This document shows, in pieces, positions 55,601-63,978 of a stretch of 64,000 nt of DNA. How positions within the stretch are numbered: position 1 is the first letter of the stretch; each line of letters opens with the position of its first letter. The translations under genes and the position numbers were made by a program. The notes beneath the pieces are model-generated. The model saw only the letters and a list, made by a program, of their open reading frames with translations, had not been told where the DNA came from and searched no databases. The stretch covers positions 85,174 through 149,173 of the forward strand of contig NZ_NKTZ01000007.1 of the NCBI RefSeq assembly GCF_003207855.1. Direction: 5' to 3'. Source of the DNA: Komagataeibacter rhaeticus. Its GTDB lineage: Bacteria; Pseudomonadota; Alphaproteobacteria; Acetobacterales; Acetobacteraceae.

Positions 55601-57217
55601 GGACTGCAGGGCCAGGCGGTCATGGAACTGCCATACAATGCCGAATATGCCCCGCAGGAATGCGGCGAACAGGATGACCGCAAGGATGACGTTGGGATAG
55701 ACGGCCCCCACGTCAAAATAGCTTTTTTCCAGCAGGCCGCCCTTGTCCGTCACGTTAAAGGTCCCCTTGTGGGGCTGCAGCAGCGTGACGATGGTGATCC
55801 TGACCAGGAAAAGGGCGAGCGAGGTTTCGTAGATCTCGCTCCAGAATGAATACCGCCAGCGGCTTTCAATACGCGACAGGGTCAGGATGGAATGGAAGAT
55901 GTGCGGCAGCGCATAGACACTGATGGCCAGTGGCGAGGCCGCGATGATATTCTGCCCCAGAAACAGGTACGCCAGCGGCGAGACAAGGAAGGTCACGCGC
56001 GGAATGGCGAACAGGAAGTGCGACATGGCGGACAGGTAACACAGCCGCTGCTCCCACCGCAGCCCGCGCCCCAGCAGGGGATTGTCCCGCCGCATGATCT
56101 GCAGCATGCCACGCGCCCAGCGCACGCGCTGGCCGATATGCAGGATCAGCCGTTCGGTCGCAAGCCCGCCGGCCAGCGGTTCACGCAGGTAGGCGGTCCG
56201 CCAGCCCCTGCGCTGCATCTTGAGCGCGGTATGCGCGTCTTCCGTCACCGTCTCGGTTGCAAAGCCGCCAATGCCCAGAACAGCGGAGCGGCGGATGACC
56301 GCGCAGGAACCGCAGAAGAATGTTGCGTCCCAGAAATCATTGCCATCCTGCACCAGACCATAGAACATGTTCCCTTCGGGGGGGACATGGGCACCCGCCA
56401 CAAGATTGCGCTGGAACGGGTCGGGCGCATAGAAATGGTGCGGGGTCTGCAGCAGGGCAAGCTTGGGATCGGCGATCATCCAGCCGATGGTTCTTTTCAG
56501 GAAGCCGCGCGTGGGCACATGATCGCAGTCGAAGATCACGGCGAACTGGCCATCGGTAATCTTCAGCGCATGATTGAGGTTGCCTGCTTTCGCATGGTTG
56601 TTTTGCGAGCGGATGATGTAGCCCGCCCCCGCTTCCAGCGCAAAGTCACGAAAGGCGACCCGGCGCCCGTCGTCAAGGATGTAGACGTGAAGCTTGTCCT
56701 CTGGCCAGTCAAGCTTCAGCGCGCCCAGCACGGTCGAGCGGACCAGGGACAGTTCCTCGTTATATGATGGAACATATATGTCCACATGTGGCCACGAGGA
56801 CGTATCCTCGGGCAGGGGATGCTCCTTGCGCCCCAGCGGCCAGGCCATCTGGAAATAGCTCAGGCACAGGGTGGACAGGGCATAAACCTCGGCCAGGAGC
56901 AGCAGGATGGACAGGGCGGACTGTATCCACCCATGGAACTCGATCGTCGATGTCAGCCGCCAGACCACGTAACGCATGGACACCAGCAGCGAGAGCATCA
57001 TGAGGAATATGGTGATGCCGCGCCCCTTGAACCGGTTCAGCACAAGCAGCAGCAGGACCGTCCCGATTGAAATCAGCCCCTGCATGTCCGGCAGCAATGC
57101 AACCGAACCCACAAAGCTCATCATGACGACACCGATCACGATCGGCACCCATGAAGGCACCCTGCCGGTAGCCGCCTGCTCCATGAATCTGGTAATTTTA
57201 TCCACAAACTGCGCCAT
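52656..57217 (-). pseudogene. bcsAB: Fused cellulose synthase BcsAB (second type), split by a one-base frameshift
   Basis: The first frame (57217-53840, 1125 residues) holds all of BcsA: eight helices, Asp182 (LDDGR), DCD 230-232, FFCGS, TED 325-327, QRVRW 363-367 and a c-di-GMP-binding PilZ site (R568-x3-R572, DISLGG 595-600), then the first part of BcsB from about 745. The rest of BcsB lies in another frame (open through 53906-52656), ending in a transmembrane anchor. Adding one C to the CCC at 53922-53924 joins them as AFVPDPDRLVRFGEL into a protein of 1520 residues. As written, the synthase lacks the BcsB end and its anchor. Real mutation, phase variation or sequencing error cannot be told apart here. 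Confidence 0.88.
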
Positions 57218-57419
57218 GCATACCGTCAGATCTGCCTAAAACCCAAGAATGCGATACCCGCCCTGCGTAGAACCACACATCCGCACGAAGAGCAGCGTGC
57301 AGCCCCCCCAGATGCCCGCCGCAAAACGGCACAAGCCGAAATCCCTGCACAAAAACAGGTACCTGATCACCTGACCTGACGTAAAACCATGCGGATCGCC
57401 ACTTTTCAGTCATATTATT

Positions 57420-57862
57420 GACTTAATTTTTCATAGAAGCCAGTTGTTAGTTTTATGGCAAACGATTGTCAAGAAATAAAAAATGAGGATTTAATATATT
57501 TTTCACATATCTTAACGCCACAATACCAGATATATATGATTATATATAAATAAATAAAAATAAATATTTTTAAGTTATTTAATTTTATGATTTGGTATAA
57601 ACATATTATATATTTGTAATTACAAGTGAAATTATATATTTATGCGGAATAATATTATTAAATTTTATATTTATAATATTTGTATATTGGTATACGTTTT
57701 TAAAATTACAGTATTATTTGCATTATTTTTACTTATAATATGGTATTGATTTTTAAATATTTTCTCTTATCTGTTTGTTTTGAATTCGAAATGATAAACA
57801 TGTTTCTATGGAATACATGTAATATCAAAATCTATTTTGATAAAAAAACGTGCCGATGCGTT
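57420..57862. other. AT-rich island upstream of bcsAB
   Basis: About 440 bases made up very largely of A and T, in sharp contrast to the GC-rich neighbours, with runs such as TATATATGATTATATATAAA and many TTTATAAT-like boxes. No credible gene is present. It lies between the end of the GT4 gene and the bcsAB start (the gap is 57218-57862), so it probably contains the cellulose operon promoter and perhaps sites for an H-NS-type silencer. A perfect palindrome lies at 57823-57842. Confidence 0.8.
57823..57842. promoter_or_regulatory. Perfect palindrome TATCAAAAT-CT-ATTTTGATA
   Basis: A 9-2-9 inverted repeat just downstream of the GT4 stop, followed on the plus strand by seven A residues. On the minus strand no T run follows, so it is a poor terminator for the GT4 gene; it may be a protein-binding site in the AT-rich island. 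Confidence 0.4.
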
Positions 57863-59110
57863 TTACGCAGGTATCAGGCCATTACGTCGATATTTTTCAA
57901 TGATGGAATCCGCCGCCTGTATTCCCTTGCCGACCTGCTCCGGCCACTGAAACAGATCGGGCGCCCTGAAATCGCTCCCCCCTGATGCGGTAGCAGGGGC
58001 CTTTCCCCTGCTGGCATCACGGATTGCACGCATCCACGCAGGCCCATCGGTTGGATCAATATAGGTAACGTCACTTCCGGCAAATTCATGAAAAACCGGA
58101 ATGTCGCTACATATGACTGGCACGCCCAGTACAAGCGCCTCGGCCAGGGGCAGGCCAAACCCTTCACTGAAGGATGGGAACACAAGAGCCGCACAGTCCT
58201 GCAGCAGGGCCGCGACTTCCGGATCGGTCAGGCCCTGGCATTCATGAACGCAGCCACGCAATGCCGGACAGCGCTCCAGCATATCAACCACATTTTCATT
58301 TTCCCAGCCGCGCTTGCCCACAACAACCAGATGCGGCACCTGCGCGCCCATTTCCTCTGCCATGCTGCGCCAGATATGCAGGAGCAGCAGGTGGTTCTTG
58401 CGCGGCTCAATCGTACCCAGACAGACAAAATAGGGGCGCCCCTTCTGCATCAGATCCTTCTGGAACGCACCTTTTTCCGGAACGGTCTCCCCCAGATGCA
58501 CGCCGTGCGGCACAACCGCCACATGCTCCCTGGCCGGACTGTGCCGCAGATATGGCGCCAGCGATCGGCCAACGGCATGTGACGGCACAATGGCCCCGGC
58601 CCCCAGGCGTGCGACCGTCCGCATCCGGACAAGATGCTTTTCCGCTTCCCCCGGTCGACCGTATTCCGGAAATTCCATGGGAATGAGATCATGCACCATG
58701 GCAATGAAAAGCGCATTGTAACGAACCAGGAAATTCCCGATGCTGCGCGGGCGCGTCAGGTGATGATGCGACACATTAAGGTACATGGCGGGAGAGGAAA
58801 CACCCTGCCCCCTGTCCGCCGCCTTCAGCGCCTGCCATGTCAGGCGCCGCCCCTGCCAGCGCAGGCTGGAACAGAGTTCGCGCGCGCCGTCCCAGGCACG
58901 ACCGGTCCGTCCCACAAAATCCCGGGCCTCTTCAAACGGTATCTCGCCAATCCGGCCGACGGGATGAAACGCGACAAAATGCGTCCGGTGCGCCTCATGT
59001 TCCAGAAGATGGCGGGCATACTCATATTCGACCCGGTCTATGCCTGTGGGCACAGGCACGCCGGCCCGCGCGATCAGACGTGACAGATCCATGAAGATAT
59101 GCACCGACAT
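57863..59110 (-). CDS. GT4 glycosyltransferase (mannosyltransferase-like)
   Basis: 415 residues from ATG 59110 (AGGAA upstream; longer frame possible). GT-B enzyme with VPTGIDRVEYEYARHLLE, YNALFIAMVHDLIPMEFPEY, VCLGTIEPRKNHLLLLHIW and FPSFSEGFGLPLAEALVLG, the last with the donor-site glutamates. This pattern is common in mannosyl-, rhamnosyl- and galactosyltransferases of capsule loci. It is the third gene of a unit after the KpsC- and KpsS-like genes, 42 bases behind the latter, and so may extend a Kdo-linked or other capsular glycan. Confidence 0.88.
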   Translation of the reverse strand: MSVHIFMDLSRLIARAGVPVPTGIDRVEYEYARHLLEHEAHRTHFVAFHPVGRIGEIPFEEARDFVGRTGRAWDGARELCSSLRWQGRRLTWQALKAADRGQGVSSPAMYLNVSHHHLTRPRSIGNFLVRYNALFIAMVHDLIPMEFPEYGRPGEAEKHLVRMRTVARLGAGAIVPSHAVGRSLAPYLRHSPAREHVAVVPHGVHLGETVPEKGAFQKDLMQKGRPYFVCLGTIEPRKNHLLLLHIWRSMAEEMGAQVPHLVVVGKRGWENENVVDMLERCPALRGCVHECQGLTDPEVAALLQDCAALVFPSFSEGFGLPLAEALVLGVPVICSDIPVFHEFAGSDVTYIDPTDGPAWMRAIRDASRGKAPATASGGSDFRAPDLFQWPEQVGKGIQAADSIIEKYRRNGLIPA

Positions 59111-59152
59111 ACCGCTGGCATTCCTATTATGTCTTGTGGGCAACGGTATTGC

Positions 59153-60448
59153 CTACCGCCTTACAACCTGCAGGCGTTCCAGATGGGAGGTAACAAAGCT
59201 TGACCCGTCATCCGAACGGGCAGGCGACTGGATGCGCTGCAACGTGCCGCGTACCAGCAGGTCCAGCCCCTGCTCGGAGAAGAAGCCCCCTTCAATCAGG
59301 CAACGATCAATCAGTACCCTGCGGAAAGCATTGAATATCTCTTCATCCGGCGGCGGTGGATTGCACCAGAAGTCATTCAGGCTTCCCTGATAGGTAATAC
59401 CGGGAATATCATAAATCGCCTGACCCAGCGTAATGATCGGCACGCCGGATGCCAGTGCAAGCGTGCCCGTCGTGCTGTTGATGGTCACGACCCCGCGCGC
59501 CGCGCGCACCAGTACGGCAATATCCCCACATTCCAGATAACGGACACGATCCTGAATGCCGTATTTGCGGGCAATGCGCATGACCAGCCTGCGCCAGTCC
59601 TTTACGCCATTGTCCAGTGGATGTTCCTTGACCAGCAGGTACAGATCAGCTGGCGCATGCCGTGCAAAAGACTGAAGGACATAGTCAATGGCCCCTTCAT
59701 TCCCCTTGAATTCGGAATGCAGCCTGATCTGCGCATCCGCATCAAGCTGGAGTGGAAAAAGCATATAGGGCAGCGCCTTTTCCCTGACCTCGGCCATGAT
59801 GGCATCGGTCCGCACCTGGGCGGCATCACGGTTCCTGAGGCGTTTGAGCCAGCCAATACCTTCTATCCACGGATGCCAGGGGCGGTAATCATTCCAGTGC
59901 CGGAAATACCACCGGGTCAGGATATCCGCCGCATTATAGGCCACGGCCTCCAGTGCCCGCCGACGGAACGAAGAAGGCACGTAGGAATGCGGCCCCAGCG
60001 GCGGCAACAGCGCCGCACGGTGTACATACCATTCCGGGTCACGCGGCAGGTGAGAATGCCCGTTCACCCCATCCAGTTCCAGCGTCACCCAGTCAGGCCG
60101 GATATAGCCTTCCTCGAATACATAGACCCGCACATGCATTTCATGACAGATGCCGATCGCCACGCGATGCAGGGGTCGGCAGTCACCAAACAGCATGACA
60201 TCCGTAATGCCGTACTCACGAATGACCCTGCGCACGAAGTCCGGCCACTGCGCGCTGGACCCGGTAAAGTCCAGCCCGTTGGGCAGGCGCCAGAACAGCT
60301 GGTCCCCCCCATTGAAGTTGATCTTGTAAACTTCGTATCCGGTCTTGCGCAGGGCAATGCCGACCCGGCGGAAAAAAGGCCCCATAAGCCCCTGCAACAG
60401 AAGAAACCTGCGGGGACCGCCTGCAGGAACCTGCATATCCTGTACCAT
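59153..60448 (-). CDS. kpsS: KpsS-like capsular polysaccharide biosynthesis protein
   Basis: 431 residues. FLLLQGLMGPFFRRVGIALRK and YKINFNGGDQLFW are the hallmark opening of KpsS/LipB; GDCRPLHRVAI, VFEEGYIRPDW and INSTTGTLALASGVPIITLG follow in family order. KpsS is a beta-Kdo transferase that starts the lipid-linked oligo-Kdo anchor of ABC-exported capsules. One base separates it from the KpsC-like gene. No KpsM, KpsT, KpsD or KpsE homologue is in this window. Confidence 0.9.
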   Translation of the reverse strand: MVQDMQVPAGGPRRFLLLQGLMGPFFRRVGIALRKTGYEVYKINFNGGDQLFWRLPNGLDFTGSSAQWPDFVRRVIREYGITDVMLFGDCRPLHRVAIGICHEMHVRVYVFEEGYIRPDWVTLELDGVNGHSHLPRDPEWYVHRAALLPPLGPHSYVPSSFRRRALEAVAYNAADILTRWYFRHWNDYRPWHPWIEGIGWLKRLRNRDAAQVRTDAIMAEVREKALPYMLFPLQLDADAQIRLHSEFKGNEGAIDYVLQSFARHAPADLYLLVKEHPLDNGVKDWRRLVMRIARKYGIQDRVRYLECGDIAVLVRAARGVVTINSTTGTLALASGVPIITLGQAIYDIPGITYQGSLNDFWCNPPPPDEEIFNAFRRVLIDRCLIEGGFFSEQGLDLLVRGTLQRIQSPARSDDGSSFVTSHLERLQVVRR

Positions 60449-60449
60449 A

Positions 60450-62198
60450 TTACTTGCTTTGGCTCCTGCTGGCCCATGCGCCCTGACTGATACGATGCAA
60501 CAACATTACCTTCGTCCTTCCATAGGCCGTCTTGACCTGCATGAGCGGGGTTGGACGCCACAAGGCCGGATCTTCGAAACGATTGACAAGGATCTCGGCC
60601 TCACAAGGTAACCGGGTCAACGGATCAAGGTAACGTGGGTAAAGAATTAGGGCACCGGCGACAAGCTCTTCAATATGCAACATGCGTCCGCGTCTGGACC
60701 ATGGCACGTCTCCCATATCCGTCGTCAGCCCCCAGCCCGCATAAAACGGGCCCCCGTAGGTCACGACCCTGATCCCCCGCAACAGGCCCTCAAACCCCGC
60801 AAGCGACGTCAGGGTATGGATTTCGTCAACGCGTTCCATCAGGGCGGCTATCGAACCGCCATAACTGACATGGTCCGCACAGGACAATACGTCCTTATCG
60901 TTCAACGCACCAGAGCGGTAGCCTGAAGTCACATCGGGATGCGGGCGGTAAATGATGAAGGCGTCCGGATTATGACGGCGCACCGCCCGCAGCAGTTCCA
61001 GATTACCACGAATTCGGCCACCGCCACGCAGCACGGACTGATCATCACTGACCTGACCCGGCACCAGGATGGTACGGCGTCCACCGCTGTCCCACCCGGC
61101 AATCCCGGCCTGGTCGGCCCTGCCGTATTTTGTAATGCCTTTATGAACCAGGTAATGACCAAGATGACGGGCGCGCTGGCGCAGTTGCGGGTCGAACCGG
61201 GCCGTTGCCAGGATATGTTCAAGGTCGCTGGGCCCGGCCGGATCGTAATAGATCCCCCTTTTATCAAGAATAATGGATGCGGGAACCTGCAGGCCACTTC
61301 CCAAGCCAACAGATCTTACAAACCCGTCTTCCACCCGCCAGATAGGAATGTTTTCTTTCGCTGCCTTTTCCTCCAGTCCAGGCGGCACACGCGTCGCCCA
61401 CATCGCGACTGATGCGCCACGCTCCCGACACAGTCGCAGTGCCTGAGCAGCCGAACGGACAAATCGCGGGCTGGTTGGGGGGATCGTCAGAAAATCCGCT
61501 ATTCTGCCACGCTTCCACCATGACATCCCGACGCATGCCCCGATATGGCGGTTTTCATCAATGATCTTACGCCACAGCGTCAGAATTTCTATAATATTAT
61601 TGATATCAGTAAAACGTTTATCGAATGGGTCAATATAATGCCAGTCTGACAGTAATCCATGCAGAACCGTATCGCCATCAAGCGGGGTCGGTTCCCGATG
61701 GTCTGTCCCACCCTGCTGCGGCAGCGCATAACGCCACACAGGCAGGCCGCGCAGGCTGGCCAGCGTCCCTATATCTCCATTGCCCAGTTCATGGACCTGT
61801 CCCACATGATCCAGCAGATCATGTGGATCACATGGAGTACAGACGTGGCGGATCCGATGCTGCCTTGCAAATCGGGCAACCCGGCCATGCCGAAAAGGAT
61901 AAAAGAGCAGGATATCAGTTTTGTCATGCTGCCCAAGCACACGCTGAAGCAACTGTACGAGGGGCTGGGATGTTGTACCCTGCATGCCGGAACAGCAGAC
62001 AAGAACGGGAAAGGAACGACCGGGATGCCGGGCTGGTGCCCAGAATGTGCCACCCACCCGCCGGGTTACGATTTCATGGCGCAGCCAGGCAATTTTTTCG
62101 TCTGTGCCAACACAAAGGGAACGACCGGATGGAACGGCAAGGCGGACGGGCTTCGTCTCACGAAACGGGGGGCAACGAAACAGGCTATGGCAGGCCAA
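60450..62198 (-). CDS. kpsC: KpsC-like protein with only the C-terminal Kdo-transferase half
   Basis: Up to 582 residues. From about residue 215 to the end it matches the C-terminal (GT107) half of KpsC: IWRVEDGFVRSVGLGSGL, LDKRGIYYDPAGPSDLE, LVPGQVSDDQSV, YRPHPDVTSGYRSG, DEIHTLTSLAGFEGLLRG and PFYAGWGLT. The usual N-terminal GT99 half is missing; instead there are about 200 residues with weak Rossmann features (DILLFYPFRHGRV, VHELGNGDIGTLASLRGLPVW). The start is unsure: the TTG at 62198 lacks a good ribosome site, whereas GAGGAAC upstream serves an ATG at 62203 in another frame. Operon with kpsS. Confidence 0.82.
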   Translation of the reverse strand: MACHSLFRCPPFRETKPVRLAVPSGRSLCVGTDEKIAWLRHEIVTRRVGGTFWAPARHPGRSFPVLVCCSGMQGTTSQPLVQLLQRVLGQHDKTDILLFYPFRHGRVARFARQHRIRHVCTPCDPHDLLDHVGQVHELGNGDIGTLASLRGLPVWRYALPQQGGTDHREPTPLDGDTVLHGLLSDWHYIDPFDKRFTDINNIIEILTLWRKIIDENRHIGACVGMSWWKRGRIADFLTIPPTSPRFVRSAAQALRLCRERGASVAMWATRVPPGLEEKAAKENIPIWRVEDGFVRSVGLGSGLQVPASIILDKRGIYYDPAGPSDLEHILATARFDPQLRQRARHLGHYLVHKGITKYGRADQAGIAGWDSGGRRTILVPGQVSDDQSVLRGGGRIRGNLELLRAVRRHNPDAFIIYRPHPDVTSGYRSGALNDKDVLSCADHVSYGGSIAALMERVDEIHTLTSLAGFEGLLRGIRVVTYGGPFYAGWGLTTDMGDVPWSRRGRMLHIEELVAGALILYPRYLDPLTRLPCEAEILVNRFEDPALWRPTPLMQVKTAYGRTKVMLLHRISQGAWASRSQSK

Positions 62199-62533
62199 TC
62201 CATGTTCCTCTCAACATCTGGGACGTCTCCTAATGCATTTCCGTATCTTTTTCCACAGGCCAGATAGACCTCTGGCAAGGAAAATGGTATTGCCCTGCCC
62301 TTGATCAGATCATGCTGCGAACAGGAACAGACCGGGGTGTGACAGAAGCATTTGGCTGGCGTTTCGGATAATCGTGTATTAAGAAGCAGTGCGTCTTTCC
62401 GGGGCAGAGAGACGAACTGCATGGTAGGTTGTGCCGAAAATTTATGATAGAAAATTTGGCATCTTCACGGAAGCCGCCAATAGTAAAAAAGGCGCAGGAC
62501 AATTACCACAATTCAACTTCAAGGATGTCTTAC
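62199..62533. promoter_or_regulatory. Divergent region between the KpsC-like and hydroxylase-like genes
   Basis: 335 bases in which both units should have their promoters. The part from 62430 to 62520 is AT-rich. If either gene starts further upstream than chosen (in-frame ATG at 62444 for the hydroxylase-like gene), the gap is smaller. I see no inverted repeat worth naming. Confidence 0.3.
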
Positions 62534-63154
62534 ATGCGTCGGGTAGGCAGAAATGAAACCGATGATATGCCGATCCGGTTATTCAAAAATCCTGTTTTTG
62601 AATGCATGACACTGCTGTCCTTCCCCATATTTCTTGTCGTATGGGGTATGATCCTGTTTATTGCCCTGCTCTATGCATTCAGCCACGCGTCCTCGGTAAC
62701 GGCTTTCGTGATCTGTTTCCTGATCGGGTGGGTTGTCTGGTTTCCGATGGAGTATCTGCTCCACCGTTTCCTCTTCCACCTGAAGGGCACATCGACGTTC
62801 GTGAAGTCCATGGTCTTCCTGATTCACGGCAACCACCATGAACAGCCGAATCATCCACTGCGCAATCTCATGCCGTTAAGCGTGTCCCTGCCCCTGGCTG
62901 CGGTCATATGGACAGGCTGTGTCTGGTTCATGGGAAAAGGCAATGGTAGCGCTGCTGCCGCAGGTTTCATATGCGGTTATATTGGCTACGACATCATTCA
63001 TTATTCATGCCATCAGTTCCCCATGAAATCAAAATGGCTAAAGAAACTGAAGGTGCATCACATCAAGCATCATTATAAAGATCATGATGCCAACTATGCC
63101 ATTACTGGCATATTTATTGATGGTATATTTAAAACAAGTTCAAAACAGAAATAG
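62534..63154 (+). CDS. Fatty acid hydroxylase/sterol desaturase family membrane protein
   Basis: 206 residues from ATG 62534 (AAGGA eight bases upstream; ATG 62525 or 62444 also possible). Four helices and the di-iron histidine clusters of the family: HRFLFH, HGNHHEQPNH, HYSCH and HHIKHHYKDH. Such enzymes hydroxylate fatty acyl chains, sphingolipids or sterols; in acetic acid bacteria a lipid A or sphingolipid substrate is plausible. It is divergent from the KpsC-like gene and followed by a terminator. Confidence 0.85.
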   Translation: MRRVGRNETDDMPIRLFKNPVFECMTLLSFPIFLVVWGMILFIALLYAFSHASSVTAFVICFLIGWVVWFPMEYLLHRFLFHLKGTSTFVKSMVFLIHGNHHEQPNHPLRNLMPLSVSLPLAAVIWTGCVWFMGKGNGSAAAAGFICGYIGYDIIHYSCHQFPMKSKWLKKLKVHHIKHHYKDHDANYAITGIFIDGIFKTSSKQK

Positions 63155-63168
63155 TAACCATATTTTAT

Positions 63169-63213
63169 AAAAGTCCTGACAGAATATGCCAATATGAAGG
63201 CATCAGGGCTTTT
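63169..63213 (+). terminator. Terminator of the hydroxylase-like gene
   Basis: AAAAGTCCTGA (63169-63179) pairs with TCAGGGCTTTT (63203-63213) with one wobble; GCC/GGC in the loop can add an inner stem. The four T residues at the 3' side are followed by GCC, so it is a moderate terminator. Confidence 0.55.
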
Positions 63214-63251
63214 GCCATAGATTCTGACCACACGTTCCGCAAAAGAAACTT

Positions 63252-63415
63252 AGAGACTGTTTGAAAACAAGTCATTGATAAAAAATAATAAAAGTTTTTG
63301 GGTGCTGCCTTTTTTCAAAAAGGCGGCGTTTTTCGAAGCTTTTTGAAAAAAGCTTCACCAAAAACTTCTTTATGATTGCTGGATGTTTTCCGGCCTAACT
63401 TTTCAAACAGTCTCT
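63252..63415. mobile_element. Small non-coding element with 16-bp terminal inverted repeats (MITE-like)
   Basis: AGAGACTGTTTGAAAA (63252-63267) and its exact reverse complement TTTTCAAACAGTCTCT (63400-63415) bound a 164-bp segment with no gene. TTA lies outside GAGACTG on the left and after CAGTCTC on the right, so a 3-bp TTA target duplication with 15-bp ends is possible. Three-base TNA duplications are typical of part of the IS5 family. The centre holds the best copy of the double-hairpin repeat. Confidence 0.7.
63292..63367. repeat. Double-hairpin dispersed repeat, copy I (most complete)
   Basis: Outer arms AAGTTTTTGGGTG (63292-63304) and CACCAAAAACTT (63356-63367) close a three-way junction around two hairpins: GCCTTTTTT/AAAAAGGC (63307-63324) and GAAGCTTTTT/AAAAAGCTTC (63335-63356). 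It sits within the inverted-repeat element and in the convergent gap between the hydroxylase-like gene and the tRNA. Confidence 0.85.
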
Positions 63416-63417
63416 TA

Positions 63418-63847
63418 ACAAATTATCCAATGCCAAATCTGGCGCCAGTCTGAAGATGCCACAACAGGTATTGGGAAAGACATATATTTCTGTTCCCGAT
63501 ACAGATGGCAGAAATGCGCCAAAATGTATCGTCAGCCAGCATACGGTTCCAGAATGCGTGTACTTCCACCCAATTCTTGATGTTTCCTTTGCTTTTCAGA
63601 GATAGAGCAGGCATGCAGCAGTACCGTCTGGGTGGGGTGGACAGTCCGTAAAAACCATTCATCCTATCTGTATCAAACAGGCATAGGCTGCCGCTGGAGC
63701 AGGAAACCGGGCAGAGTGGGCACACTCTGATCAGTCTCTACGCCGCATGATTGATCCTTTCTATGTTTCCCATAGTGACTTTCAGACCCAAAAAAGTCTC
63801 ATTTCCGCGTGCTTCCCATGTGTTTCCTGCAGTGGAATTCAGGACGC
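63418..63847. other. Stretch without a recognisable gene
   Basis: About 430 bases between the inverted-repeat element and the tRNA terminator. A 100-codon minus-strand frame (63423-63725) is open but shows no known motif, no good ribosome site and unusual cysteine-rich composition, so I do not call it. The segment could be a remnant of an inserted element. Confidence 0.5.
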
Positions 63848-63879
63848 AAAAAAGCCGCCTCTAAGGGCGGCATTTTTTG
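63848..63879. terminator. Bidirectional terminator after the initiator tRNA
   Basis: GCCGCC (63854-63859) pairs with GGCGGC (63866-63871) around a six-base loop, flanked by AAAAAA on one side and ATTTTTTG on the other. On the minus strand it follows the tRNA by about 30 bases and ends in six T residues. Confidence 0.85.
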
Positions 63880-63901
63880 TTAGATATCAGTATGTTCGGT
63901 T

Positions 63902-63978
<77 letters not shown>

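Noticed and set aside
57740..57985. An 81-codon plus-strand frame in the AT-rich island
   Set aside because: It has no ribosome site, runs into the end of the GT4 gene on the other strand and shows composition expected from AT-rich noise.
59110..59143. Longer N-terminus for the GT4 gene starting at 59143
   Set aside because: The extra 11 residues are polar and lack similarity to the family start; MSVHIFMDLSRLI with AGGAA upstream is the better start.
63423..63725. A 100-codon minus-strand frame near the tRNA, considered as a transposase remnant
   Set aside because: No DDE motif or helix-turn-helix could be seen in any minus-strand frame, so I left it as unexplained sequence.
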